Of a stretch of 40,308 bases of DNA, positions 1 through 9,289 are shown piece by piece. The position numbers and the translations under genes were made by a program. Source of the stretch: an uncultured Synechococcaceae cyanobacterium (GTDB lineage: Bacteria > Cyanobacteriota > Cyanobacteriia > PCC-6307 > Cyanobiaceae). The notes below the pieces were generated by a model that was given only the letters and a program-made list of their open reading frames with translations, was not told the DNA's origin and did not search any database. How positions within the stretch are numbered: the stretch's first letter is position 1; each line of letters opens with the position of its first letter. Location of the stretch: the NCBI GenBank assembly GCA_902537395.1, contig CACBBE010000008.1, positions 1 through 40,308 of the forward strand, given 5' to 3'.

Positions 1-1
1 T

Positions 2-856
2 CAAGAAGCTTTAGAGAAGTGGTTTGCCAAAAATAAACCTACAGTAGTCGTAATTGCCGCTGCTAGGGTTGGCGGGATACTCGTCAACTCAAATCAACCT
101 TATGAATTTATATATGAAAATCTTAAAATTGAAACCAATCTTATAGAAATTTCTAAGTCATTTAATGTTAAAAGATTACTGTTTTTAGGCAGTAGTTGTA
201 TCTACCCTAAGAATTCCCCCCAACCTATTAAAGAAGAATATCTACTAACCAGCTCTCTAGAGCCCACAAATGAATATTATGCGATAGCAAAAATTGCAGG
301 TATTAAAATGTGCGAAGCAGCAAGAAATCAATATAACTTAGATGCAATATCTTTAATGCCTACAAATCTTTATGGATATGGAGACAACTATAGCCTTCAA
401 AGTAGTCATGTTATACCAGCTCTTATTAGGAAATTTTATGAGGGTAAAAAACAAAATTCATCTTCAGTTAATTGTTGGGGAACTGGGAAACCTTTAAGAG
501 AATTTTTGCACGCAGATGATTTAGGCAAAGCATGTGTTTTCGCATTAGAGACTTGGAATCCAGATGATTACAATTCTCCAAAAGATGAAAATGGTAAATC
601 CCTTTTATTATTAAATGTAGGCTCAGACTCAGAGATTAGTATAGAAAATCTTGCTAATATGATATGTAGACTTGTTAATTTTCGTGGAAAAATAAATTGG
701 GACCTGTCAAAACCTGATGGGACAAAAAGAAAGTTACTGGATTCTTCAAGATTTAAAGAATTAGGTTGGCTGCCCACTATTCCCTTAGAAAAAGGGCTTA
801 AAAATATAATTCAAACTTATGATAAAGAGAATAAAAAAAATTTACTTCGGCTTTAA
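2..856 (+). CDS. fcl: GDP-L-fucose synthase family protein (5' end outside window)
   Basis: Extended SDR of the GDP-L-fucose synthase (WcaG/Fcl) family, which epimerises and reduces a GDP-4-keto-6-deoxy sugar using NADPH in the cytoplasm. The reading frame is open from base 2, so the start and the N-terminal nucleotide-binding glycine motif lie upstream; 284 residues are visible against about 310-320 for the family. The visible part has the early AAARVGGI segment, the catalytic Ser/Cys segment GSSCIYP and the Tyr-Lys pair in YYAIAK. The first internal ATG (308) is far inside the fold and is not the start. A heptose gene set follows 43 bases downstream, so the substrate may be either GDP-4-keto-6-deoxymannose or a GDP-6-deoxyheptose intermediate. 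Family is secure; exact substrate is inferred. Confidence 0.9.
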   Translation, partial: QEALEKWFAKNKPTVVVIAAARVGGILVNSNQPYEFIYENLKIETNLIEISKSFNVKRLLFLGSSCIYPKNSPQPIKEEYLLTSSLEPTNEYYAIAKIAGIKMCEAARNQYNLDAISLMPTNLYGYGDNYSLQSSHVIPALIRKFYEGKKQNSSSVNCWGTGKPLREFLHADDLGKACVFALETWNPDDYNSPKDENGKSLLLLNVGSDSEISIENLANMICRLVNFRGKINWDLSKPDGTKRKLLDSSRFKELGWLPTIPLEKGLKNIIQTYDKENKKNLLRL

Positions 857-899
857 ATCAGGTAAATTATAGTAATGTTTTATTATTATAATCATTAAT

Positions 900-1538
900 T
901 TGAAAGATACCTCATTTCAAATCTATTCAAATAATCTTTCAAAGGCTCTTGCTTCAATCGATCAAGTTCAACTTGAGATCCTTAAGAAAGAAATATATTC
1001 AAGGTTAAATGGAGAATCCAGAATCTTCATTTTAGGTAATGGAGGAAGTGCTGGTAACGCATCTCATATATGTGGAGATTACACTAAAACATTTAGTTTA
1101 TTAAAAAAAAGTTTACACATTATTTGCCCTACTGATAGTGTCAGTTTTTACACAGCTACAGTTAACGATATTGACCAGAATCAAGTTTTTTCAATTTTGG
1201 TAGACTCTTTAATTAAAAAGAATGATCTATTAATATACTTATCTGGAAGTGGAAACTCCTTAAATCTTATAAAGGCTGCCATGAAAGCAAACTTAATAGG
1301 AATTAAGCAAGCTTGTATTACTGCTTTTACAGGTGGCAAGTTATTAGATTTAGTTGATATACCAATTCACATTAAGATGTCTGATATGGAGATTGCTGAA
1401 GATTGTCAAATTGCAATTTTTCATTATTTAAAACAATCACTCTGCAACGATTTAAAGTCAGATGGTGAGATTAAAATTGGGGATTCAAATAACTCTAATC
1501 GTTATAATAAAAGAGTAGGAGGCAATGAAATAGCATGA
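900..1538 (+). CDS. gmhA: Sedoheptulose-7-phosphate isomerase (phosphoheptose isomerase)
   Basis: Single SIS-domain protein of 212 residues, the usual GmhA size. It carries the phosphosugar-binding loop GNGGSAGNASH at about residues 46-56 and the second SIS signature LSGSGNS around residue 115. GmhA converts sedoheptulose 7-phosphate to D-glycero-D-manno-heptose 7-phosphate. The only suitable start is a TTG at 900; starting later would remove the N-terminal helix that precedes the first strand. It overlaps the following kinase by four bases (ATGA). DiaA is a paralogous SIS family, but the adjacent HddA and HddC-GmhB genes make the heptose role much more likely. Confidence 0.88.
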   Translation: MKDTSFQIYSNNLSKALASIDQVQLEILKKEIYSRLNGESRIFILGNGGSAGNASHICGDYTKTFSLLKKSLHIICPTDSVSFYTATVNDIDQNQVFSILVDSLIKKNDLLIYLSGSGNSLNLIKAAMKANLIGIKQACITAFTGGKLLDLVDIPIHIKMSDMEIAEDCQIAIFHYLKQSLCNDLKSDGEIKIGDSNNSNRYNKRVGGNEIA

Positions 1539-2524
1539 TTGCGGTAGCTAGATGTCCATATAGAATTTCTTTATTAGGTGGCGGCTCAGATTTAGATTGG
1601 TTTGTTCAAAGAGAAGAATATGGCCTTTCGTTAGGTTTCTCGACCAGTATCTACAGTCATGTAGTAATTAATAAATTAGCTAAAGAAGCAAATTTTGGAA
1701 TATTAAATTATTCAGCAAAAGAAACATATAAGGATTTCGAAGAGATAGCTCATCCTCTTATAAGAGAGGTCTTAAAGATGATAAATCCAAAAGATTTTCT
1801 TGAATTGTCATCGTTTGGTTACGCTAGCGGAGGATCAGGATTAGGAGGATCGTCATCTTTTGTTGTTGCACTATTATCCTGCTTAAAATCAATTTATCCA
1901 GAAAAATTTAATTCAAAAAATTTAGCAGAACTAGCCTGTTTAATTGAAATAGATAAACTAAAAAAACCTATTGGTAGACAAGATCAATATACTTCTTCAA
2001 ATGGAGGAATTTCATCTTTTAAATATAAAAAGAATTCATCCGTTTCAGGAATCTTACTTAATCAAAACCAAAAAAGTGCAATTCAAAGATCAATTAATAC
2101 TTTATATTTAATTCCTTCAGGTATAGTTAGAAAGGCTGATAATGTATTGGGAAATATAAAAAATGATCCTAACTCCTTAAATTATATTTTAAGCATTAGA
2201 AAAATAGCTTCAGATTTCATTCATAATGAAAGCCAAAATGTAGATTATTTATTTAACCAACTAAATGAAGCTATTCAAGAATCTTGGCTTATTAAACAAA
2301 AGATGGTAAGTGTTATGAACGAAAAACTTAAAGATAAATTAGATTTAATAAGTTTTTGTCCTCATCATTGGATAAGACTTTTAGGAGCTGGTGCTGGAGG
2401 TTATTTTCTTTTTAGTTCAAAATTAGATTTCACAGAAACCACATTATTCTTTAAAGAAAATAATATTAATAACTGGATTATTCCATCAATTGATGAAGAT
2501 GGGGTTAAATCAATATTATTCTAA
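1535..2524 (+). CDS. hddA: D-glycero-D-manno-heptose 7-phosphate kinase (GHMP kinase)
   Basis: GHMP-superfamily kinase of 329 residues. The N-terminus RCPYRISLLGGGSDL is typical of HddA and related fucokinase-type proteins, and the ATP-binding loop is GGSGLGGSSS at residues 99-108. A GRQDQY segment near residue 158 and the C-terminal GAGAGGYFLF motif also fit. HddA phosphorylates heptose 7-phosphate at C1 with alpha configuration, feeding the GDP-heptose branch rather than the ADP-heptose branch of LPS core synthesis. The gene is translationally coupled to gmhA, and its stop is one base before the next start. Family call is strong; the heptose substrate rests on the neighbours. Confidence 0.87.
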   Translation: MIAVARCPYRISLLGGGSDLDWFVQREEYGLSLGFSTSIYSHVVINKLAKEANFGILNYSAKETYKDFEEIAHPLIREVLKMINPKDFLELSSFGYASGGSGLGGSSSFVVALLSCLKSIYPEKFNSKNLAELACLIEIDKLKKPIGRQDQYTSSNGGISSFKYKKNSSVSGILLNQNQKSAIQRSINTLYLIPSGIVRKADNVLGNIKNDPNSLNYILSIRKIASDFIHNESQNVDYLFNQLNEAIQESWLIKQKMVSVMNEKLKDKLDLISFCPHHWIRLLGAGAGGYFLFSSKLDFTETTLFFKENNINNWIIPSIDEDGVKSILF

Positions 2525-2525
2525 T

Positions 2526-3749
2526 ATGTTTAAAACAGCGGTTATTGCAATAGGAGGGAAAGGGACAAGACTTCAGGATTTAACAAAAAAAATCCCCAAA
2601 CCTCTTTTCCCTATTGCAGGAAAATCTACTTTAAGTAGAGCAATAGAGCAACTAAATAATTACAAAATAAATGAAATTATTCTCACAACTTGTTATGAAT
2701 ATTCTCAATTCAAAAATGAAATTAAAAATATTAAAGAAAATTATGCTTCTAACATAAAAGTCTTCAAAGAGAATTATGCCCTTGGTGAATGTGGAGCTTT
2801 ATGGTATCTACAAGATAGCCTTAGAAGTGACTTTTTATTTATTAATGGTGATTTAATATTTTCATTTGAGATAGAAAAATTTTTTAATTTCCATAAAGAT
2901 TTAAGTTCAGATTTAACTTTAGTTAGTCACCCCTCAACTCATCCTGAAGATTCAGACATTCTCTCTGCGCCGAATGGGACATTGGTTAAATCATTATTTT
3001 TTAAAAATCAAGAAAGAAATCCATTATCAGGATATTTAGGTAATGCGGGAATTGCTGCAATTTCTCCAAAATTATTAAAGCAGATCTCTCCACCTAGTGA
3101 TATAAAATTCTCATCGTTATTTTCGCACTTAGTAAAAGAATCAGTTAACAAAAATATAAGAGTATTTACATATAACACTTCTGAATATATTAGAGATATA
3201 GGCACGATTGATAGATTCAAAAATACAGAAAAAGAAATTAAAAATGGATATGTTGAGAACAAAAACTTTTCTAAAAAGCAAAAAGTTCTTTTCCTAGATA
3301 GGGACAACACATTGATCAAATGTGATAAAGATAAATATATCCTTACTCATAAAGAAGTTAAAATCATACAAAAGAATGTTGAAAAAATTGCAAATATTGC
3401 TAAAAAATATAACTCAGTAATTGTAATAACCAATCAACCTCAAATATCAATGAATCTTTTGTCTATTTCTGAACTTGATAAAATCCATACTAAAATCTTC
3501 AAGGATTGTCTGGAGATGAACTTGTTTATTGACGAATTTATTTTTTGTCCACACCATCCGCATGGCGGATATAATAATGAATTAACAAATTTAAAATTTT
3601 TTTGTTTCTGCAGGAAGCCTAATCCAGGAATGATATTAGAACAAGCTTTTAAAAAAAATATTAGTCTCCAAGATTCCCTTTTTATTGGAGATTCATCTGT
3701 AGATGAGGAGGCTTCAAAAAGAGCAAATGTTAAGTTTCAATATATATAA
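2526..3749 (+). CDS. Fused heptose-1-phosphate guanylyltransferase / heptose 1,7-bisphosphatase (HddC-GmhB)
   Basis: Two enzymes in one 407-residue chain. Residues 1 to about 235 are a sugar-phosphate nucleotidyltransferase: GGKGTRL near residues 10-15, the IPKPLFPI segment at 23-30 and an NGD metal site near 107-109. From about residue 250 the chain is a HAD phosphatase of GmhB type: the DRDNT nucleophile motif at 258-262, a CPHHPHGG...CFC cysteine/histidine cluster near 341-362 that in GmhB binds zinc, and FIGDSSVD at 386-393. Together with GmhA and HddA this completes the route to GDP-D-glycero-alpha-D-manno-heptose. In-frame upstream TTG (2490) and ATG codons exist inside hddA, but the ATG at 2526 begins exactly at the expected first strand. 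HddC and GmhB are often separate genes. Confidence 0.87.
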   Translation: MFKTAVIAIGGKGTRLQDLTKKIPKPLFPIAGKSTLSRAIEQLNNYKINEIILTTCYEYSQFKNEIKNIKENYASNIKVFKENYALGECGALWYLQDSLRSDFLFINGDLIFSFEIEKFFNFHKDLSSDLTLVSHPSTHPEDSDILSAPNGTLVKSLFFKNQERNPLSGYLGNAGIAAISPKLLKQISPPSDIKFSSLFSHLVKESVNKNIRVFTYNTSEYIRDIGTIDRFKNTEKEIKNGYVENKNFSKKQKVLFLDRDNTLIKCDKDKYILTHKEVKIIQKNVEKIANIAKKYNSVIVITNQPQISMNLLSISELDKIHTKIFKDCLEMNLFIDEFIFCPHHPHGGYNNELTNLKFFCFCRKPNPGMILEQAFKKNISLQDSLFIGDSSVDEEASKRANVKFQYI

Positions 3750-4690
3750 TGATCATGCCTGAGAAAAAGATTATAAACATAATTGCACCTTGCTTTAATC
3801 ATTCAGAATTTATAGAGGAATGTATTTTAAGTATTTCAAAACAGAAATTTAAGGATTTTAGAGTGATAACTTTCGATGATAATTCAAGTGATGATTCTTA
3901 TAAAAAACTTAGCATTTACTCAAAGTTAGATAACAGATTTGAAGCATCTTTGAACACAAGTAACTTGGGTCAAATAAAAAATGTTTCAAAACACTTAAAA
4001 GAGATTAACTCTGATTTTATATCTCTTTTTTCTTGTGATGACATAATGCTAAATAATCACTTAGATTTAAGCTTAAAGCATCTAAATCAAGCTAAAGATA
4101 TTCCCATTTCCACGGCTTCATTGCTTTTAAGTAATGAAAGGATCAATTTAAAAACTAAATTAATTAACTCTTTTGTTATTTTTATTTCAAGATTTAATGA
4201 AGTTTTTATAGATCTGGATTTGCTATTTCTTTACGGGATATTTTTCTCTCCAGTAAGTTTAAATGTACCAAAAAGAGCTATTGAATTATATTTAAAAATA
4301 AATCCTGAATTTACAACATCTACAGATTTCCTAGTATTAGCCTATCAAATGGCAATTGATGATATGAAACTATTGATTATTCCTAAATTCACGACTTTAT
4401 ACAGAAAACATTCCAAAAATATTTCAAAATCAGAAAATTTTATTCAAGATAGAAAAAATATCGTAGACCATCTGTATGAATTATCATTTATAGATAAAGA
4501 TCAATTTTGTTTTTATTATGCAATACAAGAAATTCATGAGGAAAAATCATTAATTAATTTATTAAATTTCTTTCATAAAGCAATTAAATATACTTTTTGC
4601 AAAAAAAAGTTTTTAAAACCTCTCTTTATTTTTGGGATATTATTTATGCCTCCTTACTTAATTTCAAAATCTTTTAAAAATAAAAATTAG
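3749..4690 (+). CDS. Family 2 glycosyltransferase
   Basis: GT-A fold glycosyltransferase of 313 residues. It begins with the family-2 signature APCFNHSEFIEECI, followed by the nucleotide-sugar segment DDNSSDDS around residues 40-47 and a metal-binding SCDD near residue 90. The C-terminal part is hydrophobic (about residues 285-305) and probably associates with the inner face of the membrane. The start overlaps the preceding stop by one base; a second ATG two codons later is equally possible. It directly follows the GDP-heptose genes, so transfer of a heptose is plausible, but donor and acceptor cannot be read from the sequence. Confidence 0.85.
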   Translation: MIMPEKKIINIIAPCFNHSEFIEECILSISKQKFKDFRVITFDDNSSDDSYKKLSIYSKLDNRFEASLNTSNLGQIKNVSKHLKEINSDFISLFSCDDIMLNNHLDLSLKHLNQAKDIPISTASLLLSNERINLKTKLINSFVIFISRFNEVFIDLDLLFLYGIFFSPVSLNVPKRAIELYLKINPEFTTSTDFLVLAYQMAIDDMKLLIIPKFTTLYRKHSKNISKSENFIQDRKNIVDHLYELSFIDKDQFCFYYAIQEIHEEKSLINLLNFFHKAIKYTFCKKKFLKPLFIFGILFMPPYLISKSFKNKN

Positions 4691-4698
4691 TTAAATTA

Positions 4699-5676
4699 AT
4701 GGAATATTCTTTTTTTGGAACATGTTATAAAGATTATGAATTTATGAAAGAGTCTATTAAATCACTCTATTCACAAATTATTAAACCAAATCAAGTAATA
4801 TTAATTGACTCAGGTCAATCAAATAAATTTAAAATTTGGTTTAAAAATTTCTCTAATAAATTTGATATAGAAGCGATTTATATAGGAGAAAATTTACCAA
4901 GAGTTGATGCTTTAAACAAAGCAATAAATTTAGTAAGTTGTAAGTACGCCATTCGATATGATTCAAGAACTATTTTACCTGATGATTATTCTAAATATTG
5001 TATGGAGGAGTTAAAAAAAGGTTATAAAATAGTCGGAGGAGCTGCCGTTTGCATTACCAAAGAATCAAATATTCAATCTAAAATTTGCTGCGATATATTA
5101 AACTCACCTCACGTATTTGGTTATCCTTCATTTAGAGATATAAATTATTCAGGATATTCATATAGCGTTTATCTTGGTGCTTATGATACAAAGCTATTAA
5201 AGAAAATTCTCTATCGTAATAAAATTAAAATCATTTCTGAAGATTCTCAGTTGTGTAAGGATTTTAGAGATGCCGGATTTAAACCATATATTTCATCTTC
5301 AATTAAACCTTTGTACCAAGGTCGAACAAAACTTAAAGGCTTATTTTTATTGTTTTCTACATACGGAGTATCAAGAATAAATCAGATATTATTAACTGGG
5401 AAATTACATTCAAGAAGAAAAATAATTGCCTTATTTATGATTTCTCTTACAGCAATTCTATTTTTAATATTTAATTTAAAAGTAGGCCTCGTAACATTGC
5501 CCTCAATGCTAATTATCTATAACACTATAGGTGAATTAAAAATAAGAAATAGAAAAGGCAGTTTAATTAATATAATAGTTGCATCTATATGCCAGTTATC
5601 TTGGATTCAAGGTATAATTAGAGGATTATTATTTTATCCAAAAAACAAATACAAAATAACCAATTTCTTAAATTGA
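4699..5676 (+). CDS. Membrane-anchored family 2 glycosyltransferase
   Basis: GT-A glycosyltransferase of 325 residues. The nucleotide-binding N-terminus runs FGTCYKDYEFMKESI, an LIDSGQS segment follows, and RYDSRT near residue 90 corresponds to the metal-binding DxD/DxR region. Near residue 180 SEDSQL matches the catalytic-base ED motif. The last third contains two or three hydrophobic segments (roughly residues 245-280), the architecture of ExoA-like polymer-extending transferases that work on lipid-linked acceptors at the cytoplasmic membrane. The neighbouring epimerase start overlaps its stop by four bases. Acceptor and donor are unknown. Confidence 0.83.
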   Translation: MEYSFFGTCYKDYEFMKESIKSLYSQIIKPNQVILIDSGQSNKFKIWFKNFSNKFDIEAIYIGENLPRVDALNKAINLVSCKYAIRYDSRTILPDDYSKYCMEELKKGYKIVGGAAVCITKESNIQSKICCDILNSPHVFGYPSFRDINYSGYSYSVYLGAYDTKLLKKILYRNKIKIISEDSQLCKDFRDAGFKPYISSSIKPLYQGRTKLKGLFLLFSTYGVSRINQILLTGKLHSRRKIIALFMISLTAILFLIFNLKVGLVTLPSMLIIYNTIGELKIRNRKGSLINIIVASICQLSWIQGIIRGLLFYPKNKYKITNFLN

Positions 5677-6605
5677 AAGTTCATATAGTAACAGGTGGGG
5701 CAGGTTTCATAGGTTCTAATCTTGTAAAAAGATTAATAGCTCAGAATAATAAAGTTATCGTATTTGATAATTTTTCGACAGGTGAATTGTCTAATTTACC
5801 TTTAGAAGGAAATTTACTAAAGGTGGTAAATATTGATTTAAAAAACTCTTTTGAGAAATGGCCAAAATTTAATAATATCCATACAATTTTTCATCTTGCA
5901 GCTAATGCTGATGTAAGAGGTGGTATCGAAAATAGAAATATTGATTTTGAACAAAATGTTTTTGTTACAAAACAAGTTGCTGATTATGCTCGTGCAATAA
6001 GTGCACAAAAAGTGGTTTTTTCAAGTAGTGCTACAGTTTACGGAGAGCCAAGTATTTTTCCTACTCCAGAAAATAGTGAGCTTATACAAACATCTATTTA
6101 TGGCGCGAGCAAATTATTCGGAGAAGCTTTATTTCAAGCTTATTCAGAATATGGAGATTTTGAAATTAAAATTTTTCGATTCGTTTCTTGGATAGGCAAG
6201 GGATATTCTCATGGAGTCATATTTGATTTTTACAAAAAGCTAATTAATAATTCAAAAACACTTGAAATACTTGGAAATGGTGAACAAAAAAAATCTTATC
6301 TTGATGTTAGAGATGGCATAGAAGGAATAATTTATCTATCAGAAAAGAAAGAGTTTGATATTTTTAATTTGGGAAATGAAGATATAATGAATGTAAAGAC
6401 TCTAGCAGACATTGTTTGTAAAGAAATGAGGCTTGAAAATGTTGAATATAAATTTTCTGGTGGTGAAAGAGGTTGGATAGGTGATTCACCGTTTGTTCAA
6501 TTAAATATTGAAAGAGCAAAGCAACTAGGTTGGTCTCCAAAAATATCTATAAAAGAAGGAATTAAATCGACAATAAAATATCTTCAAGAAATAGATAAAA
6601 AGTAG
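5673..6605 (+). CDS. NAD-dependent sugar epimerase/dehydratase (UDP-glucose 4-epimerase-like)
   Basis: Extended SDR of 310 residues with the NAD-binding motif TGGAGFIG at residues 7-14, HLAANADV near 74-81, catalytic SSS at 117-119 and the YGASK Tyr-Lys pair at 143 and 147. All catalytic residues are present. It resembles the GalE/WbpP branch, which interconverts UDP-hexoses or UDP-hexosamines, but also CDP/dTDP-sugar modifiers, so the substrate is open. The start is a TTG whose last two bases overlap the preceding stop. It ends the first operon; the next gene has its own candidate promoter. Confidence 0.85.
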   Translation: MKVHIVTGGAGFIGSNLVKRLIAQNNKVIVFDNFSTGELSNLPLEGNLLKVVNIDLKNSFEKWPKFNNIHTIFHLAANADVRGGIENRNIDFEQNVFVTKQVADYARAISAQKVVFSSSATVYGEPSIFPTPENSELIQTSIYGASKLFGEALFQAYSEYGDFEIKIFRFVSWIGKGYSHGVIFDFYKKLINNSKTLEILGNGEQKKSYLDVRDGIEGIIYLSEKKEFDIFNLGNEDIMNVKTLADIVCKEMRLENVEYKFSGGERGWIGDSPFVQLNIERAKQLGWSPKISIKEGIKSTIKYLQEIDKK

Positions 6606-6669
6606 ATCAAACTCATTGAGTTAAATAAAGTAAATAAAATTTTAGATCACTTAATAAGATTTAATAAAC

Positions 6670-6696
6670 TTGTCAAATTTGTTATTTAAATATAAT
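6670..6696 (+). promoter_or_regulatory. Candidate sigma-70-type promoter
   Basis: TTGTCA at 6670-6675 and a perfect TATAAT at 6691-6696 lie in the 121-base gap ahead of the ABC exporter gene, separated by 15 bases, slightly shorter than ideal. The likely transcript start is near 6703, about 24 bases before the TTG start codon. The gap is otherwise featureless A/T-rich DNA. Confidence 0.45.
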
Positions 6697-6726
6697 GATA
6701 AATATAGCTTTAAATTTAAATAAGAA

Positions 6727-8487
6727 TTGATTAATTTCTCAAAACAAGTATCTTCAAATATTCTTATACTTGGCAGAATATATAATCATTTATCTAAAAA
6801 ACTTAAATTACGATTATTTTTTTTACTAATAGTTATGCTAATAAGCGGATTGAGTGAGTCACTATCCCTTGTCTCCACTATCCCATTTTTTACATTACTA
6901 TCTGATCCAAAATTGTTATGGGAAGTCGATCTAATAGAAAAGATATCTTTAAATTATGGTTTAAACCAACCTGATCAATTATTTCTACCAATTTCATTCA
7001 TTTTTATATTATTAATAATTTTCACTTCGATTATAAGGCTAGTCAATTTAAGATTAAATTTGTTCACTGCAGCGAATGTTGGATCTTTCATATCTTATAA
7101 ATGTTTTCATAAACTATTGTCCCAGAATTATCAATTTTATCTTAATAACAGCAGCAGTAAAATTATTACAGATACGATTTTACATATAAATACAACTGTT
7201 TTGATGATTGAATTTATGCTTCAATTGATAACTTCATTAATCATTTGTATTTTTTTAGTAATTGGACTTTTTTTAATTAATAAAGCAAATGCAATAATAG
7301 CTTTCACAATATTTGCGATTGTTTATATAAATATTGCCTTCTATTCAAAATCTAAATTATTAAAAAATAGCTACGAAATTACTAAAAAAAACGAAGCCAT
7401 AACAAAAACCCTACAAGAAAGTCTTGGCTCAATTCGAGATTTATTAATAAACCAATCAAAAAATATTTTTCTAAAACAATATAAGATCTCAGACATAAGT
7501 CTAAGAAAAATGAATGCTGAAAATCAATTTCTTGGAGCTTTCCCTAGATTTACCTTAGAAGGTATCGGTATTATAGTTCTTTTATCAATATCAATATCAA
7601 TCTTTTTTGCCACAGGAACAACAAAATTAATTTTACCAATTGTAGGAACTTTAGCTCTAGGAACTCAAAGATTGCTTCCAGCAATGCAAATGATTTATAC
7701 AAATTGGGCCACAATAAAAGCAAATACAAAAGCCATGACTAACGTACTGAAAATGTTAGACATTAAAGAGATGAACAATAACAAAGAAAATATTATTCCT
7801 ATTAAGCTCAAATCTTTTTTATCTTTAGAAAAAGTTAATTTTAGTTATGAAAATACTTCTAAATTAGTTTTAAAAAATATTAATCTCAGAATTAATCTTG
7901 GAGAAAAGATTGGAATTATTGGACAAACTGGCAGTGGGAAAAGTACTCTTCTTGATATCTTAATGGGTTTATTAGAGCCTACTTCTGGGAAGCTAATTAT
8001 AGATAATATTGATATTTATAGAAATAGAAAAATTATTAATTGGAGGAAATCTCTTTCTCACGTGCCACAAAATGTTTACCTTTTGGATATCAGTTTAAAA
8101 GAAAATATTGCTTTAGGTATTGAACCAAAGAATATAGATATGAAAAAGATAAAACTATGTTCTAAAAAAGCAAAAGTTGATTCATTTGTAAACAAATTAA
8201 ACAATAAATACTCTGAAGTTGTTGGTGAAAGAGGTTCAAAACTTAGTGGGGGGCAAATGCAAAGAATTGGAATTGCAAGAAGTTTATATAGAAATCCTCA
8301 GGTATTATTTCTTGATGAAGCAACAAGTGCAGTTGATAAAAAAACCGAAGCAGAAATAATAAGTTCAATCAATAACAAATCCGACAAATTAACCATTATA
8401 TCTATTGCTCACAATATGAGTGCATTAAAAAATTTTGATCGAATTTTTGAAATTAAAGATGGGATACTTGAAGAAATAATTGCATAA
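6727..8487 (+). CDS. ABC exporter, MsbA/PglK-like lipid-linked glycan flippase
   Basis: Half-size ABC exporter of 586 residues. The N-terminal membrane domain (about residues 25-330) has five to six hydrophobic segments; the nucleotide-binding domain follows from about 365 with Walker A GQTGSGKST (399-407), signature LSGGQ (506-510), Walker B VLFLDE (526-531) and the H-loop histidine at 562. All ATPase residues are intact. Its placement inside a glycan cluster with no Wzx-type flippase in the window suggests it moves undecaprenyl-linked oligosaccharide across the membrane, as PglK does, but lipid or peptide export cannot be excluded. The start is a TTG; the next in-frame Met would cut into the first helix. 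Confidence 0.85.
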   Translation: MINFSKQVSSNILILGRIYNHLSKKLKLRLFFLLIVMLISGLSESLSLVSTIPFFTLLSDPKLLWEVDLIEKISLNYGLNQPDQLFLPISFIFILLIIFTSIIRLVNLRLNLFTAANVGSFISYKCFHKLLSQNYQFYLNNSSSKIITDTILHINTTVLMIEFMLQLITSLIICIFLVIGLFLINKANAIIAFTIFAIVYINIAFYSKSKLLKNSYEITKKNEAITKTLQESLGSIRDLLINQSKNIFLKQYKISDISLRKMNAENQFLGAFPRFTLEGIGIIVLLSISISIFFATGTTKLILPIVGTLALGTQRLLPAMQMIYTNWATIKANTKAMTNVLKMLDIKEMNNNKENIIPIKLKSFLSLEKVNFSYENTSKLVLKNINLRINLGEKIGIIGQTGSGKSTLLDILMGLLEPTSGKLIIDNIDIYRNRKIINWRKSLSHVPQNVYLLDISLKENIALGIEPKNIDMKKIKLCSKKAKVDSFVNKLNNKYSEVVGERGSKLSGGQMQRIGIARSLYRNPQVLFLDEATSAVDKKTEAEIISSINNKSDKLTIISIAHNMSALKNFDRIFEIKDGILEEIIA

Positions 8488-8538
8488 TATTATGATTAAT
8501 TTTATTGAAACAAATATTTATTAGGAAAAATTAAAACT

Positions 8539-9282
8539 TTGGAAAAGAATCCCTTTCATAATTTAACTTTTGAGAAATTTAGAGAGAGAGCCTTGGATTC
8601 TAGATTATCTGAAAATGAAAAAGTAGGATTTCCAGATAGTTACAGAAAAGGTAAAGAAAAGGTTATTTATCGAGATATTAAAACCAAGTTATCAAATCTT
8701 TCAAATAAGAAAAAAAATATTTTAGATATTGGTCCTGGCTGTAGTCCTTTAACGTTTGAGATAATAAAAAATCTTAAACAAGAAGATAAGTATTTAATTT
8801 GTGATAGCAAAGAAATGCTTAATCATATTCCTTCTTCTAATAATATTTTAAAATTCCCAGGAAGCTTCCCAAATAGTTTTAAAGACTATCAAAAATGGGA
8901 AAAAAATATTGATGTAATTATTGTGTATAGTGTAATTCAATATATTTTTGTTGAGGGTAATATCTGGGATTTTATTGATAAATGTCTGGGATTACTATCA
9001 GATAATGGACAATTACTTATTGGTGATATACCCAACAATACAATGAGAAAAAGATTCTTCTCTTCAAAAACAGGTATAAAGTTTCATCAAGAATTTACAC
9101 AAAAAAATGAGGTCCCAGAAATAGTATTTAATAATATTGAACCAAATAATATTGACGATTCCGTTATTGTAAGTTTAATTTTAAGATCTCGTGCCCAAGG
9201 TTTTAATGCTTGGATATTACCTCAAGATAATAATCTTCCACTTGCAAATAGAAGGGAGGATGTTTTAATACAAAAGCCTTAA
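8539..9282 (+). CDS. Class I SAM-dependent methyltransferase
   Basis: Protein of 247 residues with a Rossmann-type SAM-binding motif I DIGPGCSPL near residues 63-71, an acidic residue ending strand 2 (ICDSKE, near 91) and a motif IV/post-motif region (VIIVYSVIQYI, then LSDNGQLLIGDIP). No membrane segment or signal peptide. Start is TTG, with an AGGA ribosome-binding site at 8523-8526. In this setting it probably O-methylates a sugar of the surface glycan or its nucleotide precursor; substrate is inferred from context only. The acetyltransferase gene follows after seven bases. Confidence 0.75.
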   Translation: MEKNPFHNLTFEKFRERALDSRLSENEKVGFPDSYRKGKEKVIYRDIKTKLSNLSNKKKNILDIGPGCSPLTFEIIKNLKQEDKYLICDSKEMLNHIPSSNNILKFPGSFPNSFKDYQKWEKNIDVIIVYSVIQYIFVEGNIWDFIDKCLGLLSDNGQLLIGDIPNNTMRKRFFSSKTGIKFHQEFTQKNEVPEIVFNNIEPNNIDDSVIVSLILRSRAQGFNAWILPQDNNLPLANRREDVLIQKP

Positions 9283-9289
9283 AAAAGTA

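Noticed and set aside
2490-2525. Upstream TTG/ATG starts for the HddC-GmhB fusion inside hddA
   Set aside because: The added residues have no family counterpart, and the ATG at 2526 begins directly at the first nucleotide-binding strand, one base after the previous stop.
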